A DNA stretch of 64,000 nucleotides from Sacculina carcini (taxonomy: Eukaryota > Arthropoda > Thecostraca > Sacculinidae), in NCBI GenBank assembly GCA_916048095.2, contig OU696584.1, forward strand, positions 6,132,204-6,196,203, given 5' to 3'. The notes beneath the pieces are model-generated. The model saw only the letters and a program-made list of their open reading frames with translations, searched no databases and had not been told where the DNA came from. This document shows, one piece after another, positions 23,706 through 34,973 of the stretch (the first letter of the stretch is position 1; every line of letters begins with the position of its first letter). A program made the translations under genes and the position numbers.

Positions 23706-25112
23706 ATGCAGTCTGGCGCAAGCTGGCACGTGATTACCGTGCTTGTGGTTGCTGTGGCGAGCGGAGCGTATGGCGCCTCGTTCTGGCACATTACCGACAT
23801 ACATGCCGACGACCGGTACCAGCACACCGGCATCGCAGTGTCGTTCTGCCACACCGACGCTGAGAGCACGTCGCAATGGTACGGGCGCAACCAGTGCGGT
23901 GTGCCGTGGCGTACTGTCCAGTCGGCCGTCGACTTCATGCGCGCACAGCACCACTCGCCCGATTTCATTGTGTGGACCGGCGACACGGCACCCTACTGGC
24001 CATATCCCAACTGGAACCATGTTTTCGACAAGTTGCGCGTCGTCACCGGAATGCTACGCCACGCCTTCCCCAACACGCCCATCTACCCGGCTATCGGCAA
24101 CCACGACGCCTACCCCAGCGACCAACTGCCGGACGTTAACACGTCGTTCTACAACGAATACATGCGTCGCAGCGGCTGGTACGACTTGCTAGACAATTCT
24201 GCTCGTCTGACGTTCGCTCGTGGCGGCTACTACGTGGCGAGTCCAAGCGACCAAGTGCGTGTCATCGTTCTCAACACAAACCTCTATTATGCCAAAAACC
24301 AGATGGCCGATGACGTAAAGGATCGCTCCGGCCAGCTGACGTGGCTGGCTAACACGCTGCATCAGTTGTCCGAGTTGTCCAACCCACCGGCAGTGCTTGT
24401 GACGGGTCACATCGCCGCCGGCTTCGCCCACTGGGACCACCGGCAGCCGGCTATCAATGCCGAAGTCAACGATCAGCTCGTGCACGCGCTGGGAGTCGGC
24501 AACCTAGACCGTCGCGTCGGTCACGTGTTTGGTCATGAACACATAGACACGTTCAAGGCGGCCAGAGTGGAGAACCGACACAATCTTGGCTTTCTGGTGG
24601 CACCGGCTATCTATCCAGGCTCGGGACCGCTCAACACGAACCCAGGAGTCAGGCTTTACACCTTCACGGCTGACACAGCTAAACTACAGGATTACCAACA
24701 GTTTCACATGCGCTTACAGGCGGCCAACGCGGCGCACCGAAGTAACAACCGCAGCGAACCACGTGATTTTTGGCGCGAAACATATCGAGCCACGCGACTC
24801 TACAATATTCCCGATCTCAGTGCTGCTAGTCTGCTGCGATTGGCTCATTCGATGCAGCATAACAGCACTGTATTCAACACCTACTGGAGAGTGAGCGATG
24901 GTGAATACTCGCCGCGCCCTTGCGACTCCCACTGCTTCGTCCGTCGAGGCTGTATCATCACCAGTCTCACAGTACGTCAGATGGAGACGTGTCGACCGGA
25001 CAACCCCATGGTGGAGGTGGCGTCCGCCGAAGGAGCGCCTAATGTTGGTGGTTTTTTGCAGATTTTATCAACTGCTGTTGTGGCAGTGATTGCGCACTCT
25101 TGGTTGTCCTAG
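23706..25112 (+). CDS. acid sphingomyelinase-like phosphodiesterase (SMPDL3-type), intronless
   Basis: 468 residues, close to the SMPDL3A/B length of about 450. The family are secreted or membrane-anchored metallophosphoesterases that hydrolyse phosphodiester or nucleotide substrates with two zinc ions. An N-terminal signal peptide is visible (residues 1-24, ALA-rich core). Metal ligands are all present: Asp31 and His33 (HITDIHAD), Asp93 (VWTGD), Asn132-His133 (IGNHDAYP), His235 (TGHIAAG), His277 and His279 (GHEH). It lacks the saposin domain of SMPD1, which separates it from true acid sphingomyelinase. The C-terminus has Cys pairs and ends in a hydrophobic stretch (about 446-468) that could be a GPI-anchor signal, as in SMPDL3B. 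It converges on the M13-like gene, 396 bases apart. 3A or 3B cannot be told. Confidence 0.92.
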   Translation: MQSGASWHVITVLVVAVASGAYGASFWHITDIHADDRYQHTGIAVSFCHTDAESTSQWYGRNQCGVPWRTVQSAVDFMRAQHHSPDFIVWTGDTAPYWPYPNWNHVFDKLRVVTGMLRHAFPNTPIYPAIGNHDAYPSDQLPDVNTSFYNEYMRRSGWYDLLDNSARLTFARGGYYVASPSDQVRVIVLNTNLYYAKNQMADDVKDRSGQLTWLANTLHQLSELSNPPAVLVTGHIAAGFAHWDHRQPAINAEVNDQLVHALGVGNLDRRVGHVFGHEHIDTFKAARVENRHNLGFLVAPAIYPGSGPLNTNPGVRLYTFTADTAKLQDYQQFHMRLQAANAAHRSNNRSEPRDFWRETYRATRLYNIPDLSAASLLRLAHSMQHNSTVFNTYWRVSDGEYSPRPCDSHCFVRRGCIITSLTVRQMETCRPDNPMVEVASAEGAPNVGGFLQILSTAVVAVIAHSWLS

Positions 25113-25508
25113 CTGAGTATTCCTGGACATAGAGTGCATGATTCGATGGGTCGCACTTGTCAAAGACTTTGGTTTTGTTGTTCTAAGCAGTTGTTGTTCT
25201 AAACACTGGAGTTACTAACGGATATGTTTTCTGTTAAACAAAATATCAATAACTTGAATCATATTTAATTTAATAGTCAAGCCATTTCATTTAGTATCAC
25301 GTGCAGTAGTGGTAAAGACATCAATACATATGTGACAATCGTACGTGATGTTCACTGAACGATTTAATTCTGTACATATTTACTGACGCGGAGATTGCAG
25401 AGGAGGATTACGATCCGTTACGAACATTGCAAGATTTGGTCGTTCACGGCCTGAAACTGTGCTACTGGGCTGCGCTACTGTGAAACGTTTCCACATGAAA
25501 ATAAGTGG

Positions 25509-27911
25509 TCAATGCCATGATAAGCACGATTTCGGTTCATTTGGGTCCGATGAGCAATTGAAGATGCGTTTGAAGTTTTCAATGGTGGACGTAATAAAGT
25601 TCGAGTACACCTGGCTTGATGCATAAGCATCATGATACGAAGGTGGCCGGTGCCTTTGAATCACCTGTCCACCTGTTTCGCACGTTGTCTGAGCGTGAGA
25701 CAAGAAGAACCATTTGCGACAATCCATGTTCTTCACGAACGGAAAACACGTTTCTGGGTGATCCTGCAACCACCGAGAGTACATCATGTAAGCGATTTCC
25801 AGAGACAAAGCGCCCGATGTCAAAATTCGATAAGAATAACTTTGTCCAGTACCCAATAATGATGATTTAATCAGAAACCAGTTCAACTTTTCTTTCACTG
25901 TACACGAGGAGTATTGTAGAAATGACACATTATTAATGAACAACTTATGCTGAAAGCGCCAAAATAACGATGTCAGAATGTGCTGAATAATGTACGGCGC
26001 CACTGCCCCCGAAACCACAGCGTTTGGTGTTAAGTCTTCAAAAACTGGAGAATTGAGGAGCGACAGTGGTACACCAATCGAATGTTGGTGGATGAAGAAA
26101 CTGGAGCCGACTCCATGCTGTAAGAGCAGTTGTCCTCTCAAAGAAACATTCCTATTCGCCAACCAATTGGAAACCGTCGAGCGAAATTTTGCGCCGATAA
26201 ATTCACTGAGTGCGACAAAATTGTTGAAAAAAATTCCTTCAGAAAAGTTCAAATTGTCGTAGAATTTGGGGTAAAAAAATGGCTCATTTTCGAATTCACT
26301 CAAATTCCGGAGTGAATATTGCTCAATGACACCATGCATTAGAGCCGTTTCGTGCTGGCTTCTACCTCTGATAATTTCAATGAGCATACTTTTTATGCTC
26401 ACCATGAGACCATCCAGTCTGGAAATTACATTTGTCTTCTGATTAGTTGTGTAGGTTGAAAGCGCCATCGACATTTTGTCCAATAATCCTCCACTGAGAT
26501 ATTGGCAAACATGATGTCTGTTACGAGAAATCAGCATTTCTCTACCAGAGGACAAGCTATCATGGATTGCATCAAAATCTCGTCCCAGTGCCAAAAAGTA
26601 TTTGGTAAGCAATCCCCACACTAAATAGTCATGAATTGCTTCCTCCGTAGCATTGTGAAGAACAATCCCGACAGACCGTAGGAACATCACACTCTTTGTT
26701 CTGACCAGCGTTAAATTTTCCACGAGTCGATCGCCAAAAACTCTGGCAAAGTAGTGATGCCAGTCAATTTGAGGAATCACTTGCTTTAGATCGAGTAATT
26801 CGATAGTGACGTCGGAGCCAGTGTGCAGCGCGTGCGACACCTCCACGCTCATTTTGACACTCATAGAGATAACGTTATTCACGAATTGCTGAACGCATGA
26901 GCTGCCACAGGACCAATTCGTGTCGTCCCTGTCCTCCATCCGCCAATTCTTGAGTAGGGTCCTCACAGTTAACTCCACCGATTTGCGCAGCTCCACAACA
27001 ACCGGGTGTGTGAAATTCTCAAAGTGGACGTTGGGCAAACACGAAGTTCCCCAAAGCGGGAAGTTCACATCGACCAGAATATCATCATCGCTCTTAGAGG
27101 GAAAGACGGTGAAGAATAACACTACCTGGTGATCAGCTTCAATTATAGCTAGTTTCTCAGACAGAGACATGAACTTGCTCCTCCATGTGCCGAACAAAAA
27201 CGAACCACCCAGCGAATCTAGTAGTTGGACGAAATCACTAACGTATGTGCGTCCACCTTTATATGCTTCGACACATGAACGGTAGAATACCTGAAGCTTG
27301 GTGAAACACGACCTCCAGGGCTGACTGAGTTTACGATGACTGACAGACATCTGATCGAAAAACAGAGCATTTTGCAAAACGCTTCTCGTGCTTGCATACA
27401 CACCAACGTCCTCCGACGGGTTCATAACATCGAAGCGACCGCACGCGAACTGGTAGAAATTCTGGCACGGCCGTTCTGAGTTATTCATGTAGGACAGCGC
27501 TAAATGAACATATCGCAGTGGAATTGAAGTGATATTACGCAGTGAATTATCCCCGCCACTACCTTGTGCCCACAAGCCGATACACACGGCCAACAGGCCA
27601 ACATTCAAAGCCAGCAACAACAGAGCCAAAACGACATACAACTTAATGCAATGGCAGGACCGCACAAGATATTCAACCACCGATCTCCACTCGGTCCAGT
27701 GAAGTTGTGCGTCTTGCCCGGTCCCGATGACGTCACCGACACATGCCGACATATCAGCGACGGATTGGTTGTCGCAACAAGTCTCATCGGTCAATGGGCG
27801 AACACAACCGGAGGCACTAACGATTTCCTCCGAGACAAAATTTCCGGAGTGGACAACACGACGTTGGATCGAGACGCCATCAACGCTGACACCATTCAAG
27901 TCCTCACACAT
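25509..27911 (-). CDS. neprilysin-like M13 family membrane protein, probably catalytically inactive
   Basis: 800 residues from the first in-frame ATG; intronless. Topology is type II: a cytoplasmic segment of 90 residues, a membrane segment at about 91-114 (LYVVLALLLLALNVGLLAVC), then an ectodomain. Family features kept are the first Cys motif (PCQNFYQFACGRF, about 148-160), a conserved KWFFLSHAQ at about 733-741 and a C-terminal Cys motif (FNCSSDPNEPKSC). The zinc site is not kept: where M13 enzymes have HExxH the aligned sequence is HILTS (about 644-648), and the GENIADNGG motif with the third ligand is replaced by TSGALSLEIAY (about 699-709). I therefore infer a pseudoprotease rather than a peptide-degrading enzyme. 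The frame is open throughout, arguing against a decayed gene. Confidence 0.85.
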   Translation of the reverse strand: MCEDLNGVSVDGVSIQRRVVHSGNFVSEEIVSASGCVRPLTDETCCDNQSVADMSACVGDVIGTGQDAQLHWTEWRSVVEYLVRSCHCIKLYVVLALLLLALNVGLLAVCIGLWAQGSGGDNSLRNITSIPLRYVHLALSYMNNSERPCQNFYQFACGRFDVMNPSEDVGVYASTRSVLQNALFFDQMSVSHRKLSQPWRSCFTKLQVFYRSCVEAYKGGRTYVSDFVQLLDSLGGSFLFGTWRSKFMSLSEKLAIIEADHQVVLFFTVFPSKSDDDILVDVNFPLWGTSCLPNVHFENFTHPVVVELRKSVELTVRTLLKNWRMEDRDDTNWSCGSSCVQQFVNNVISMSVKMSVEVSHALHTGSDVTIELLDLKQVIPQIDWHHYFARVFGDRLVENLTLVRTKSVMFLRSVGIVLHNATEEAIHDYLVWGLLTKYFLALGRDFDAIHDSLSSGREMLISRNRHHVCQYLSGGLLDKMSMALSTYTTNQKTNVISRLDGLMVSIKSMLIEIIRGRSQHETALMHGVIEQYSLRNLSEFENEPFFYPKFYDNLNFSEGIFFNNFVALSEFIGAKFRSTVSNWLANRNVSLRGQLLLQHGVGSSFFIHQHSIGVPLSLLNSPVFEDLTPNAVVSGAVAPYIIQHILTSLFWRFQHKLFINNVSFLQYSSCTVKEKLNWFLIKSSLLGTGQSYSYRILTSGALSLEIAYMMYSRWLQDHPETCFPFVKNMDCRKWFFLSHAQTTCETGGQVIQRHRPPSYHDAYASSQVYSNFITSTIENFKRIFNCSSDPNEPKSCLSWH

Positions 27912-29092
27912 TTTGTCTGAGACAGGACTACTGCAGCAATAGTGGCGTCTGTTCAATGCAGTCACGGTTGAATTGCTCTGACCATTCGGAAACCGATGTC
28001 ATGAGAATGTTGGGCAAATGCATAAATACAGCAGAATTACATGAGACTCACCCTGCGACCACTCTTCAACCTAACTAATCTGTCCCAAATCACAACAAAG
28101 AAACACACGTCAAATCGCCGTGCCACGCAACTGGCATGCACTGCAGCAACTGAATGCTGCAAGACATGCAAGCATGAACTTCAACACGGATCAGCCAGCA
28201 GAAAGCAATTCCAAACACGCACACACACACACAAACACACACACATGCAGATAGGTTCATTTCTCGTCTGCTTCATCAGTGGGAGGGCAAGTGCCAAATG
28301 TTGTTGCCCATATATCACATACAAATATACTCTGCCAAAAGGCAAATATTTAGTGTCACGGTTGTTGTATACATTGTAGACTATGTGCAATACCAACTGT
28401 GATCAATGATCCATTTCATACGCACATATAATTCCAACAGCCAATTCTATTAAGGCCGCGCCGATTCGCAACCAATCACAACGACCGAGTGGACACAGCG
28501 AGTGCGTTAAACGTACAACCTTACTGATTCACCACCTGCCGCAGATTCTAACTGAAAAAACGCCAATTCCCCATAGCGTTCTCAATGCAACGAAAAAGTT
28601 TTGTGTTAGCGTTGATATACCAAAAGCACGTTGGTTCAGTATGATATTGAAAGGTGCAACAACCAATGATTGCTTGATGCAATCATACAAGCTCGTCCAG
28701 TAAAATACCCTTGCACGCACGAATATCATAAAATATCAAAATGCACGGACACATGCGCGTGCAGCGTGTAGAAAGTGATTACTGCATACCTGTGTGTATG
28801 TGTGTGTGCGGAAGTTTGAAAAATTCCACACGAAATGAAGTACGGGACTTTCCCTTCAGTTTCATTCCGACTTTGAGCAGAACACAAAGAGTGACAATGA
28901 TGGAGAAAATATAGTGATTTGAGCGCTGTATCAAACACATTCTCTCGTTGTAAATATTCAACAACAAAAAACCACCGACCTATACACAAGTGGTGGATCT
29001 ATAGAATGCATTTTTGGAAGAGGCTGAATCAATTTTAGGGTGATCAGTCATGTATATGCGTCATTATACAACATCTTCGCGATGATGCATAT
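27912..29092. other. intergenic DNA upstream of the M13-like gene
   Basis: AT-rich; short CA runs at 28218-28243 and about 28795-28808 (as TG). No supported gene or element, though the M13-like promoter should lie within it. Confidence 0.4.
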
Positions 29093-29225
29093 ATAAACAG
29101 ACTCTACAGAAAGATATTTATTCTTGCTCTTTTCATTGAGTCTCTTGGTTATGATGAGTTGATGTAAACATTTCGGGGGCGGCGGGGGGTTCGGCCCCCT
29201 CCCCCTCTCTGGAACCGCCAGTGCT
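29093..29225. repeat. CTACAGAAAG dispersed repeat, copy 1
   Basis: Shares CTACAGAAAGATAT, TCTTGGTTATGA and GAGTTGATG with copies at 59140-59245 (opposite strand) and 59697-59818. G/C-rich patches near the end (GGGGGCGGCGGGGGG and CCCCCTCCCCC) suggest an inverted-repeat element. No coding capacity. Confidence 0.55.
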
Positions 29226-30043
29226 ACACACGGCGGCAAATCAAACCAGTATTTTATCAAATATATTGCAGCATACAAAACAACAACAAACGAAAGTGCA
29301 TTTGGCTCAAATATCAACGGACGCGGTGAGCACGGTGATAAACGCTAGAACCACGGTCAGATGGGCAAGAAAGAGCAAGTGAGTCGACCGCGTGTCAAGA
29401 ATCAAGATATTATCTGAGGATTCCATATCTCGTGACTTGCCTGTTGTGATTAAAGGACGAGCGAACATCATCCGTAAAGGAGTTTACTAGAAAAACGTAC
29501 AAGTATTGTTACATTAGGTTTCATTGGTGTACCCTCCCCATCTGTTTTTTATTGGTTGGCAGCATTAGAGATAATATAAACTGAGAGAATTTTGTGGTTG
29601 TTGTTGTTGGTGTTTGCAGGGGAAGATAGCGTGCTTGTGAATATGCACCAGGTGTTACGATTAATTAGCAACAGCATCACATCGGCACAACATCGCTCAC
29701 AAATGCAAGAATAAAAAACACCACAAAACGAGCCAGCATTGGTCATCAACTTCTCTGCACGCTATGCTTCCTTGTGCGGTCTAGTAGAATTGAGGCCAGC
29801 CCTGAACACACTGACAAATGGCTGACGCAATGCAGTCACTGGATGAGACGAAGAAATAAACCATCGTAAAATCGTCGAAGACCAATGAAAACGTAGCAAT
29901 GAACTCTGCGCGTGCAACATGAGACTCTTGTAGTAAAAAAATAAAAAACACACAAACACATCACGGCTGCTGCCACAACCAACAACAAACTACAACAACA
30001 TCAACAACAGTACGCGTGGACGGACAGAGTGGGATGGTTGGCC

Positions 30044-30088
<45 letters not shown>
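30044..30088. repeat. (GA)n microsatellite
   Basis: Short GA run directly behind the THOC6 stop codon; it reads as (CT)n in the 3' region of that gene. The preceding 29226-30043 holds no recognised feature. Confidence 0.9.
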
Positions 30089-30089
<1 letters not shown>

Positions 30090-30099
30090 GACGGTGCCA

Positions 30100-31356
30100 T
30101 TACACAAAGCTGACCGAAAAGTCGCGGTAGCGGTGATTGTCGGCACAGACATCAATCAGCGGGCTACATCCAGCCACTGTCATGAGGCCGGCCGGCAGTG
30201 CCAGCTGCTCGTCGCCAGCACTATCGGCGCCGGACGGCAGCTGGGAGGAGAGCAGAGAGAACACGGCCGAACAGCTGGTGTCGATCACCGCCTCGGCCGC
30301 GCCCGTCGCCATGTTGAACAGCCGCACACACGACTCACTGCCGCCGGTCGCCACCATTGCGTCGTCCGCCGCCGCCGCCGCCGCCACAAACCGCGCCACC
30401 GTGCACGCCGTGTCGCCGCCGCCCGCCAACACCGCCGACAGTGCGCCCGAGCGCCGGTGGTAGACGGCAGGCGCCACGGCTCCGCCACACACCAGCCACT
30501 CGCCGCTGACATCCAGTGCCGACAGCCATCGCGCCTTGCCGGCCGCGTGTCCCAGCCGACCGCCGTACTGATCGGCCGGCGCCAGAGACGCGGTCATTTG
30601 ACGCGCCGTCGCCTGCCGACAGTCCCACTGACGCACGCTGCCGTCCTCGCCGCACGACACACACTGATCGCTCGCACTGTGCGACACTTCTGTGTCGGCG
30701 GCGCGCGCACGCACACAGCGCACGTTCAACACACTGTCCGTGTGACCTTCGAGCACGTGCAGACACCGCCGCGTCTCCAGATCGTGCACCACCACCGACC
30801 GGCCGACGGCCGCCCACAAGCGACCACCGCTCACATCGGCCGCCGCCGCCGCGTAGTTGCCGCCGCCACCGCCATAGAGGTCGCTGCGAGCGCCCACCAG
30901 GTCGATGGACCAGGCGAGAGGCGGCGACGACGACTGCTGCTGCTGCTGCTCGTCCGGCGTTAAAACATTGGCCGCCGCCGCCGCCGTTACGTCGCTCCAG
31001 CGGTAGGCACACAGCGTGTTGTCGGACAGTGCCAGCAGATGGCGCTCGTCCGAGTGCAGCGAGTAGACGGGCGCGTCCGAGCCGCAGTTGAAGCGCACCG
31101 CCGGCCTGCCAGCGCCGTGTCCGTCGGCCGACGCATCGACCGCGTTCTGGTCGTCGTCGTCGCCGTGTGCCGGCGCAGTTGCGCCATTCTCGTCGTCCGA
31201 GTTGTCGTCGGCGGCGGATTCGGCGCAGCTGGCACGGCGACGCAGGCTGCTCACGCAGAACACGGCAATGTTTCCGAATCCGTCGCCGGCTGCCAGATAG
31301 CGCGCGTCGTGCGACAGTGTTTGCGAGAAAATCGTGGTGTAGCGCTCGCGCTTCAT
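30100..31356 (-). CDS. THOC6: THO complex subunit 6, WD40 repeat protein, intronless
   Basis: 418 residues against 341 in human. THOC6 is a beta-propeller subunit of the nuclear THO/TREX complex that couples transcription to mRNA export. The N-terminus (YTTIFSQTLSHDARYLAAGD, followed by GFGNIAVF) and the C-terminus (NHRYRDFSVSFV) are close to human THOC6 (TIFSQSVS... and YRAFSLSF). WD-type elements seen include APVYSLHSDERHLLALSD, DLETRRCLHVLEGHTDSV, CVSCGEDGSVRQWDCR and WLVCGGAVAP. Extra length comes from acidic and Gln/Ala-rich loops, for example an Asp/His insert at about residues 48-75 and a Gln run near 140. ATG at 31356 is the first in frame. No intron is seen. Upstream, 3.6 kb of repeats separates it from the divergent CDK1 gene. 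Confidence 0.92.
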   Translation of the reverse strand: MKRERYTTIFSQTLSHDARYLAAGDGFGNIAVFCVSSLRRRASCAESAADDNSDDENGATAPAHGDDDDQNAVDASADGHGAGRPAVRFNCGSDAPVYSLHSDERHLLALSDNTLCAYRWSDVTAAAAANVLTPDEQQQQQSSSPPLAWSIDLVGARSDLYGGGGGNYAAAAADVSGGRLWAAVGRSVVVHDLETRRCLHVLEGHTDSVLNVRCVRARAADTEVSHSASDQCVSCGEDGSVRQWDCRQATARQMTASLAPADQYGGRLGHAAGKARWLSALDVSGEWLVCGGAVAPAVYHRRSGALSAVLAGGGDTACTVARFVAAAAAADDAMVATGGSESCVRLFNMATGAAEAVIDTSCSAVFSLLSSQLPSGADSAGDEQLALPAGLMTVAGCSPLIDVCADNHRYRDFSVSFV

Positions 31357-31540
31357 CGTCTAAATGAGCTAAATAAATCAGCAGGTTAAATTGAAACATT
31401 TTGATAAAATAACATACCAATATAGTATTGTGGTTGGACTTGCAAATTTCACCTACAAAACAATAGAATATTATTTTTCAAATAACATGCCCCATTATAG
31501 GCACTGATCTACAATTTCAAGCTGATTTTAAAATTTTAAA

Positions 31541-31860
31541 CTATACGCGAGGAACCATTGAAAGCCGCCTGTGTTTATATAAAAATGAGGAAGAGTGAAG
31601 ACAAGGAGTAGGAGATAACACAAAACGACATGATTTTATGATAGACTGGGGGATTTTCAAAGAAGAGCAAGGGACATGAAGATATAAAGAGTAACAATAT
31701 TCAATTCTAGAGAAGATGAAAGAATGAATGAGTTTGACGACAAAAGACTGATGGAGAAAGAGACGGATAAGGTACAACGAACAAAGAATAAGATGACACG
31801 TACGCGCAACAGTAGGGATATTAATGGGTTAAGAAAGGGACGAAACAATAATAATCCCTA
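31541..31860 (-). mobile_element. LINE fragment, reverse transcriptase C-terminal part
   Basis: In the minus frame, SRIEYCYSLYLHVPCSSLKI resembles the region just after the reverse transcriptase fingers/palm of CR1/L2-type LINEs. A related peptide, YCCSLYFHVPRYSLRILQRV, occurs in the fragment at 32835. Neighbouring frames are shifted, so the copy is decayed. Confidence 0.5.
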
Positions 31861-32487
31861 GATTACGGACAGGTGTAGAAAGCGGAAAAGGAAGTAAAGA
31901 AGGTGTTAAGCGCGAAGAACAGAGAATTCAGACTTATAATTATTGTGCAGGAGATCGCACGACACACACCAAGCGGAGATATCAGATAGGACATAAGAAA
32001 GTTGGAATAAGTTCAGTTCAGTGTATTTGTTATAGCGCCTGTTATACACGGGCGCTCAGTAGCAACACAATATAAACAAGCGAACAGTTATTTACAGAAA
32101 CAATAATAGAAAGAGTGAAGAACACATGAATGAGTAAATATTACACAGTGTAAGTAATGCCATTAACACAGATGAACACATTAACATAATGAGATGAACA
32201 CATTGGAGAGTAATTGATGATTGATGAACACAATGATGAGTGAGTGAAATGTACTATGAGTAACTGTGGTTCAATTGCTGATTTTTCCATGCCGGTCGAA
32301 AAAACACTTCACAATGCCGCTATATTTAATGTGCGATGAGGCTATATAATGAAGAATGAATAAATAACGGTTATATATACACAAAACACTGTCAACGCAA
32401 CACAGGCTAATTCACACGTCAGGTATCTATCGCACCAATCTCCGTTCACATCGCCCTCTCCTGCCACTGCCCACTGCACCACGCAAC

Positions 32488-32508
32488 TACCCCACACACA
32501 CACACACA

Positions 32509-32550
<42 letters not shown>

Positions 32551-32566
32551 CACACACACACCTACT
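32488..32566. repeat. (CA)n microsatellite
   Basis: CA run with TACACA and TATATA interruptions. The surrounding 31861-32830 has no supported gene; several GATGAACACA-like short repeats occur at 32165-32235. Confidence 0.85.
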
Positions 32567-32834
32567 CGCAATTTGTGTCTCACTTAGTCTCTTGTTTAAC
32601 AGCCAATCAGCGGCCGACACTACTGTCACGTGACACTACGTCACCGCGCACCATGACAACCTGATCCAGTGCCGCTCAAACCACCAGTGCCCGCAGTACA
32701 CGCTAGCACTCACTCTTACAAGCACACAAGCACAACTGCCCACACACACACACAGTAACACAATACAATCAACATAATTAGACTCGAACGTAGATAAACA
32801 CAAACATACATGCATTCACACTAACACACATCAG

Positions 32835-33453
32835 AGAGGCAAAAGGTGCTGTTCTTTCTACTTGTATTGCTGTTCTTTGTACTTTCATGTTCCTCGATAT
32901 TCTCTCCGCATTCTCCAGCGTGTCATTATTCCTCGTGTTCATTTTCGTCTTTGCTGTATGATTTTTAAACTTATTCACGATCCTAGTCAACCCTCTTATC
33001 TTTCTGGTCTCCTCACTGTTGCAACTGCTCCTTCTCGTCATCATCACCCTCTTGTCTGCCCTCGAGACTTGAACGAGTCATCTTGGTCTTCGAAGTCTTT
33101 TTCTTTCTTTGCTCCCCGACTGTACAACTCGCTTCCTCGTACTGTTCTATCAGCCACTTCCTATTCCTCATTTCGTTCGGCACCCTTTAGATACTTATTT
33201 GAATTATCATTTGATTCCACTTCTCTCACTCTTACTTCGTATGCTTCAGTCTGATTTTTTACGCTTGCTCTGACCTTTTCATCCACATGATATTTGTGAT
33301 GTATTAATTAAGTCATGTTCCCTTTTGTCAGTTACTCTTCTGCTTGTTCATGTTTTGTGTTTATCTTTGAATATTTTGGCATATCTTGCTGTTTACCGCG
33401 CGTGTGTTTTTGACATGCGCTATACCAAATGAATGTTGTTGTTGTTGTTAAAA
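32835..33453 (+). mobile_element. LINE 3' fragment (CR1/L2-like) with TTG-repeat tail
   Basis: The open frame from about 32862 to 33254 shows YCCSLYFHVPRYSLRILQRV, IFKLIHDPSQPSYLSGLL and SFFAPRLYNSLP, the standard C-terminal order of CR1/L2-type reverse transcriptase proteins. After the stop a 3' region ends in CATGCGCTATACCAAATGAA and (TTG)n, matching the tail at 22680-22712. The 5' part is missing, as is usual after incomplete reverse transcription. Confidence 0.75.
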
Positions 33454-33649
33454 GGAGTCAAGGATTTTTGACAAGCTTGATTGCAGAAGGCTGATCAAGA
33501 CAGGGACGGATGGGATAGAGCGAGCGAAGAATCAAGCGACAAGTGCGAGCAGTAGAAATGACATTGGTTGAGAAGGAAAGGGAAGAGTAAAAAATAACAC
33601 CGATATTTTCAACAGTCACTAACAGAGACAAGGCGAGAAAAGGAGGAGC

Positions 33650-33895
33650 TGTGGTGCTCCACGTGTAGCTGAGTCTCGCGCCACCTGGCGATACCTGCCA
33701 GAAGCGCAGTGTCCTGTGCAGCTATATGTATGTCTGTGTGTCGTGTTGTGTTTGGTCGTGATTGTGCGTGTTTGATCTTGTGTGCATGTTTGTTTGTATT
33801 TGTCTTGCTCGTCCCTTGTTTTATGCACAAATATAGTCGGTCCAAAGAACTCACATTGTGAACGTGCGTAATTCAGTGGCTAACCGAACGCCACA
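33650..33895. mobile_element. short inverted-repeat element, TGTGGTGC family, copy 3
   Basis: 246 bases, starts TGTGGTGCTCCACGTGTAG and ends ACGCCACA. GAGC is present on both sides, a possible 4-bp target duplication. The flanking DNA (33460-33640 and 33900-34060) is purine-rich and may be one older element split by this insertion. Confidence 0.7.
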
Positions 33896-34060
33896 GAGCA
33901 ATACGAGGAGGATGAAGAGCGATAAATTCAGATTTAGAAGTGTTCAAGAGGAGGCGAAGTGAGGAGGTCCAGGTTGAGATAGCAGAAAGTATGTCAGACA
34001 AGATATCAGGATGCGAGAAATGGCAAGGGAGAAAAAGGAAGATAAAAATGTTAGCCGGCT

Positions 34061-34973
34061 TGAAATGATCATAAATTACGTATTGAGACCATTAGATAGG
34101 AATAATTCACTTCGTGAAACAAACAAAACTAGAAACCACGAAAAACAACGACAATATATACAAAACCACTCACTGGGACCAAACTGGAATAAACAAATTT
34201 GCCGATTGCACAGTGCTGCCAGTTTTCAAAATGAGCGGAATTTTTTAACGATTCCAATCAAAATTGTGTGCTTTCTTGAACCATAGAAATGTTTGTTTGG
34301 CTAAATACACCATCATCGAACAAAAAACTTGTTTGATCATGTTTTCCAGTGTTTAACAATTTGCAGGTTTTCTTCAAATTACTGATATCACCAAAAGAAA
34401 GGCAGGCGGGAAATTATAAAACTGGCCGCATGTTAATTTGACTGCTGCTATTGTGCAAACCATTGTTTGGCTTGTGGTTTGTTGGTATCGAAAATTATTG
34501 AGAGGTACGTAATTTAGTTTGATTTGTTTGGTGGAGGAGTCATGCTCCTATTTTTTTCGCATGCGGAATTTTTCCGATAGGTTTGCCTGTTTTCTGTGAA
34601 GTATGATTAAGGGTTGGGTTTGTTCATACATGGACAGTGGACAAATAAGGTGTCCTAGCTGCTAACTTGGGTTGTAGTTTTTCGCCCAAAATATCAAATT
34701 TGCGCTTTATAGAAGGTGGACTGCTGGAGTGCGACTCCAGTCAATTAGGTATATTGTCAGTCGATCATTGAGTATCAGACACTGACAATTTTCTAACAAT
34801 ATGGGTCTACTGTTGTCCTATGATTTCAAGTCAAAATTTCAAGTCATTGGTGTTATGCATTTAGATCTACGGTCAGTATTTCCTCACGTTGTATTGGTAG
34901 CAGTCAAATTGCTATCGCTACACCGCTATGCAGCCGCGCAACGTGTGTTTATGTGTGTGTGTGTGTCGCTAGC
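34061..34973. other. AT-rich DNA upstream of CDK1
   Basis: No open frame or repeat recognised. It should contain the CDK1 promoter. A (TG)n tract followed by GCTAG ends two bases before the ATG at 34974, so a 5' UTR intron with its acceptor there is possible. Confidence 0.4.
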
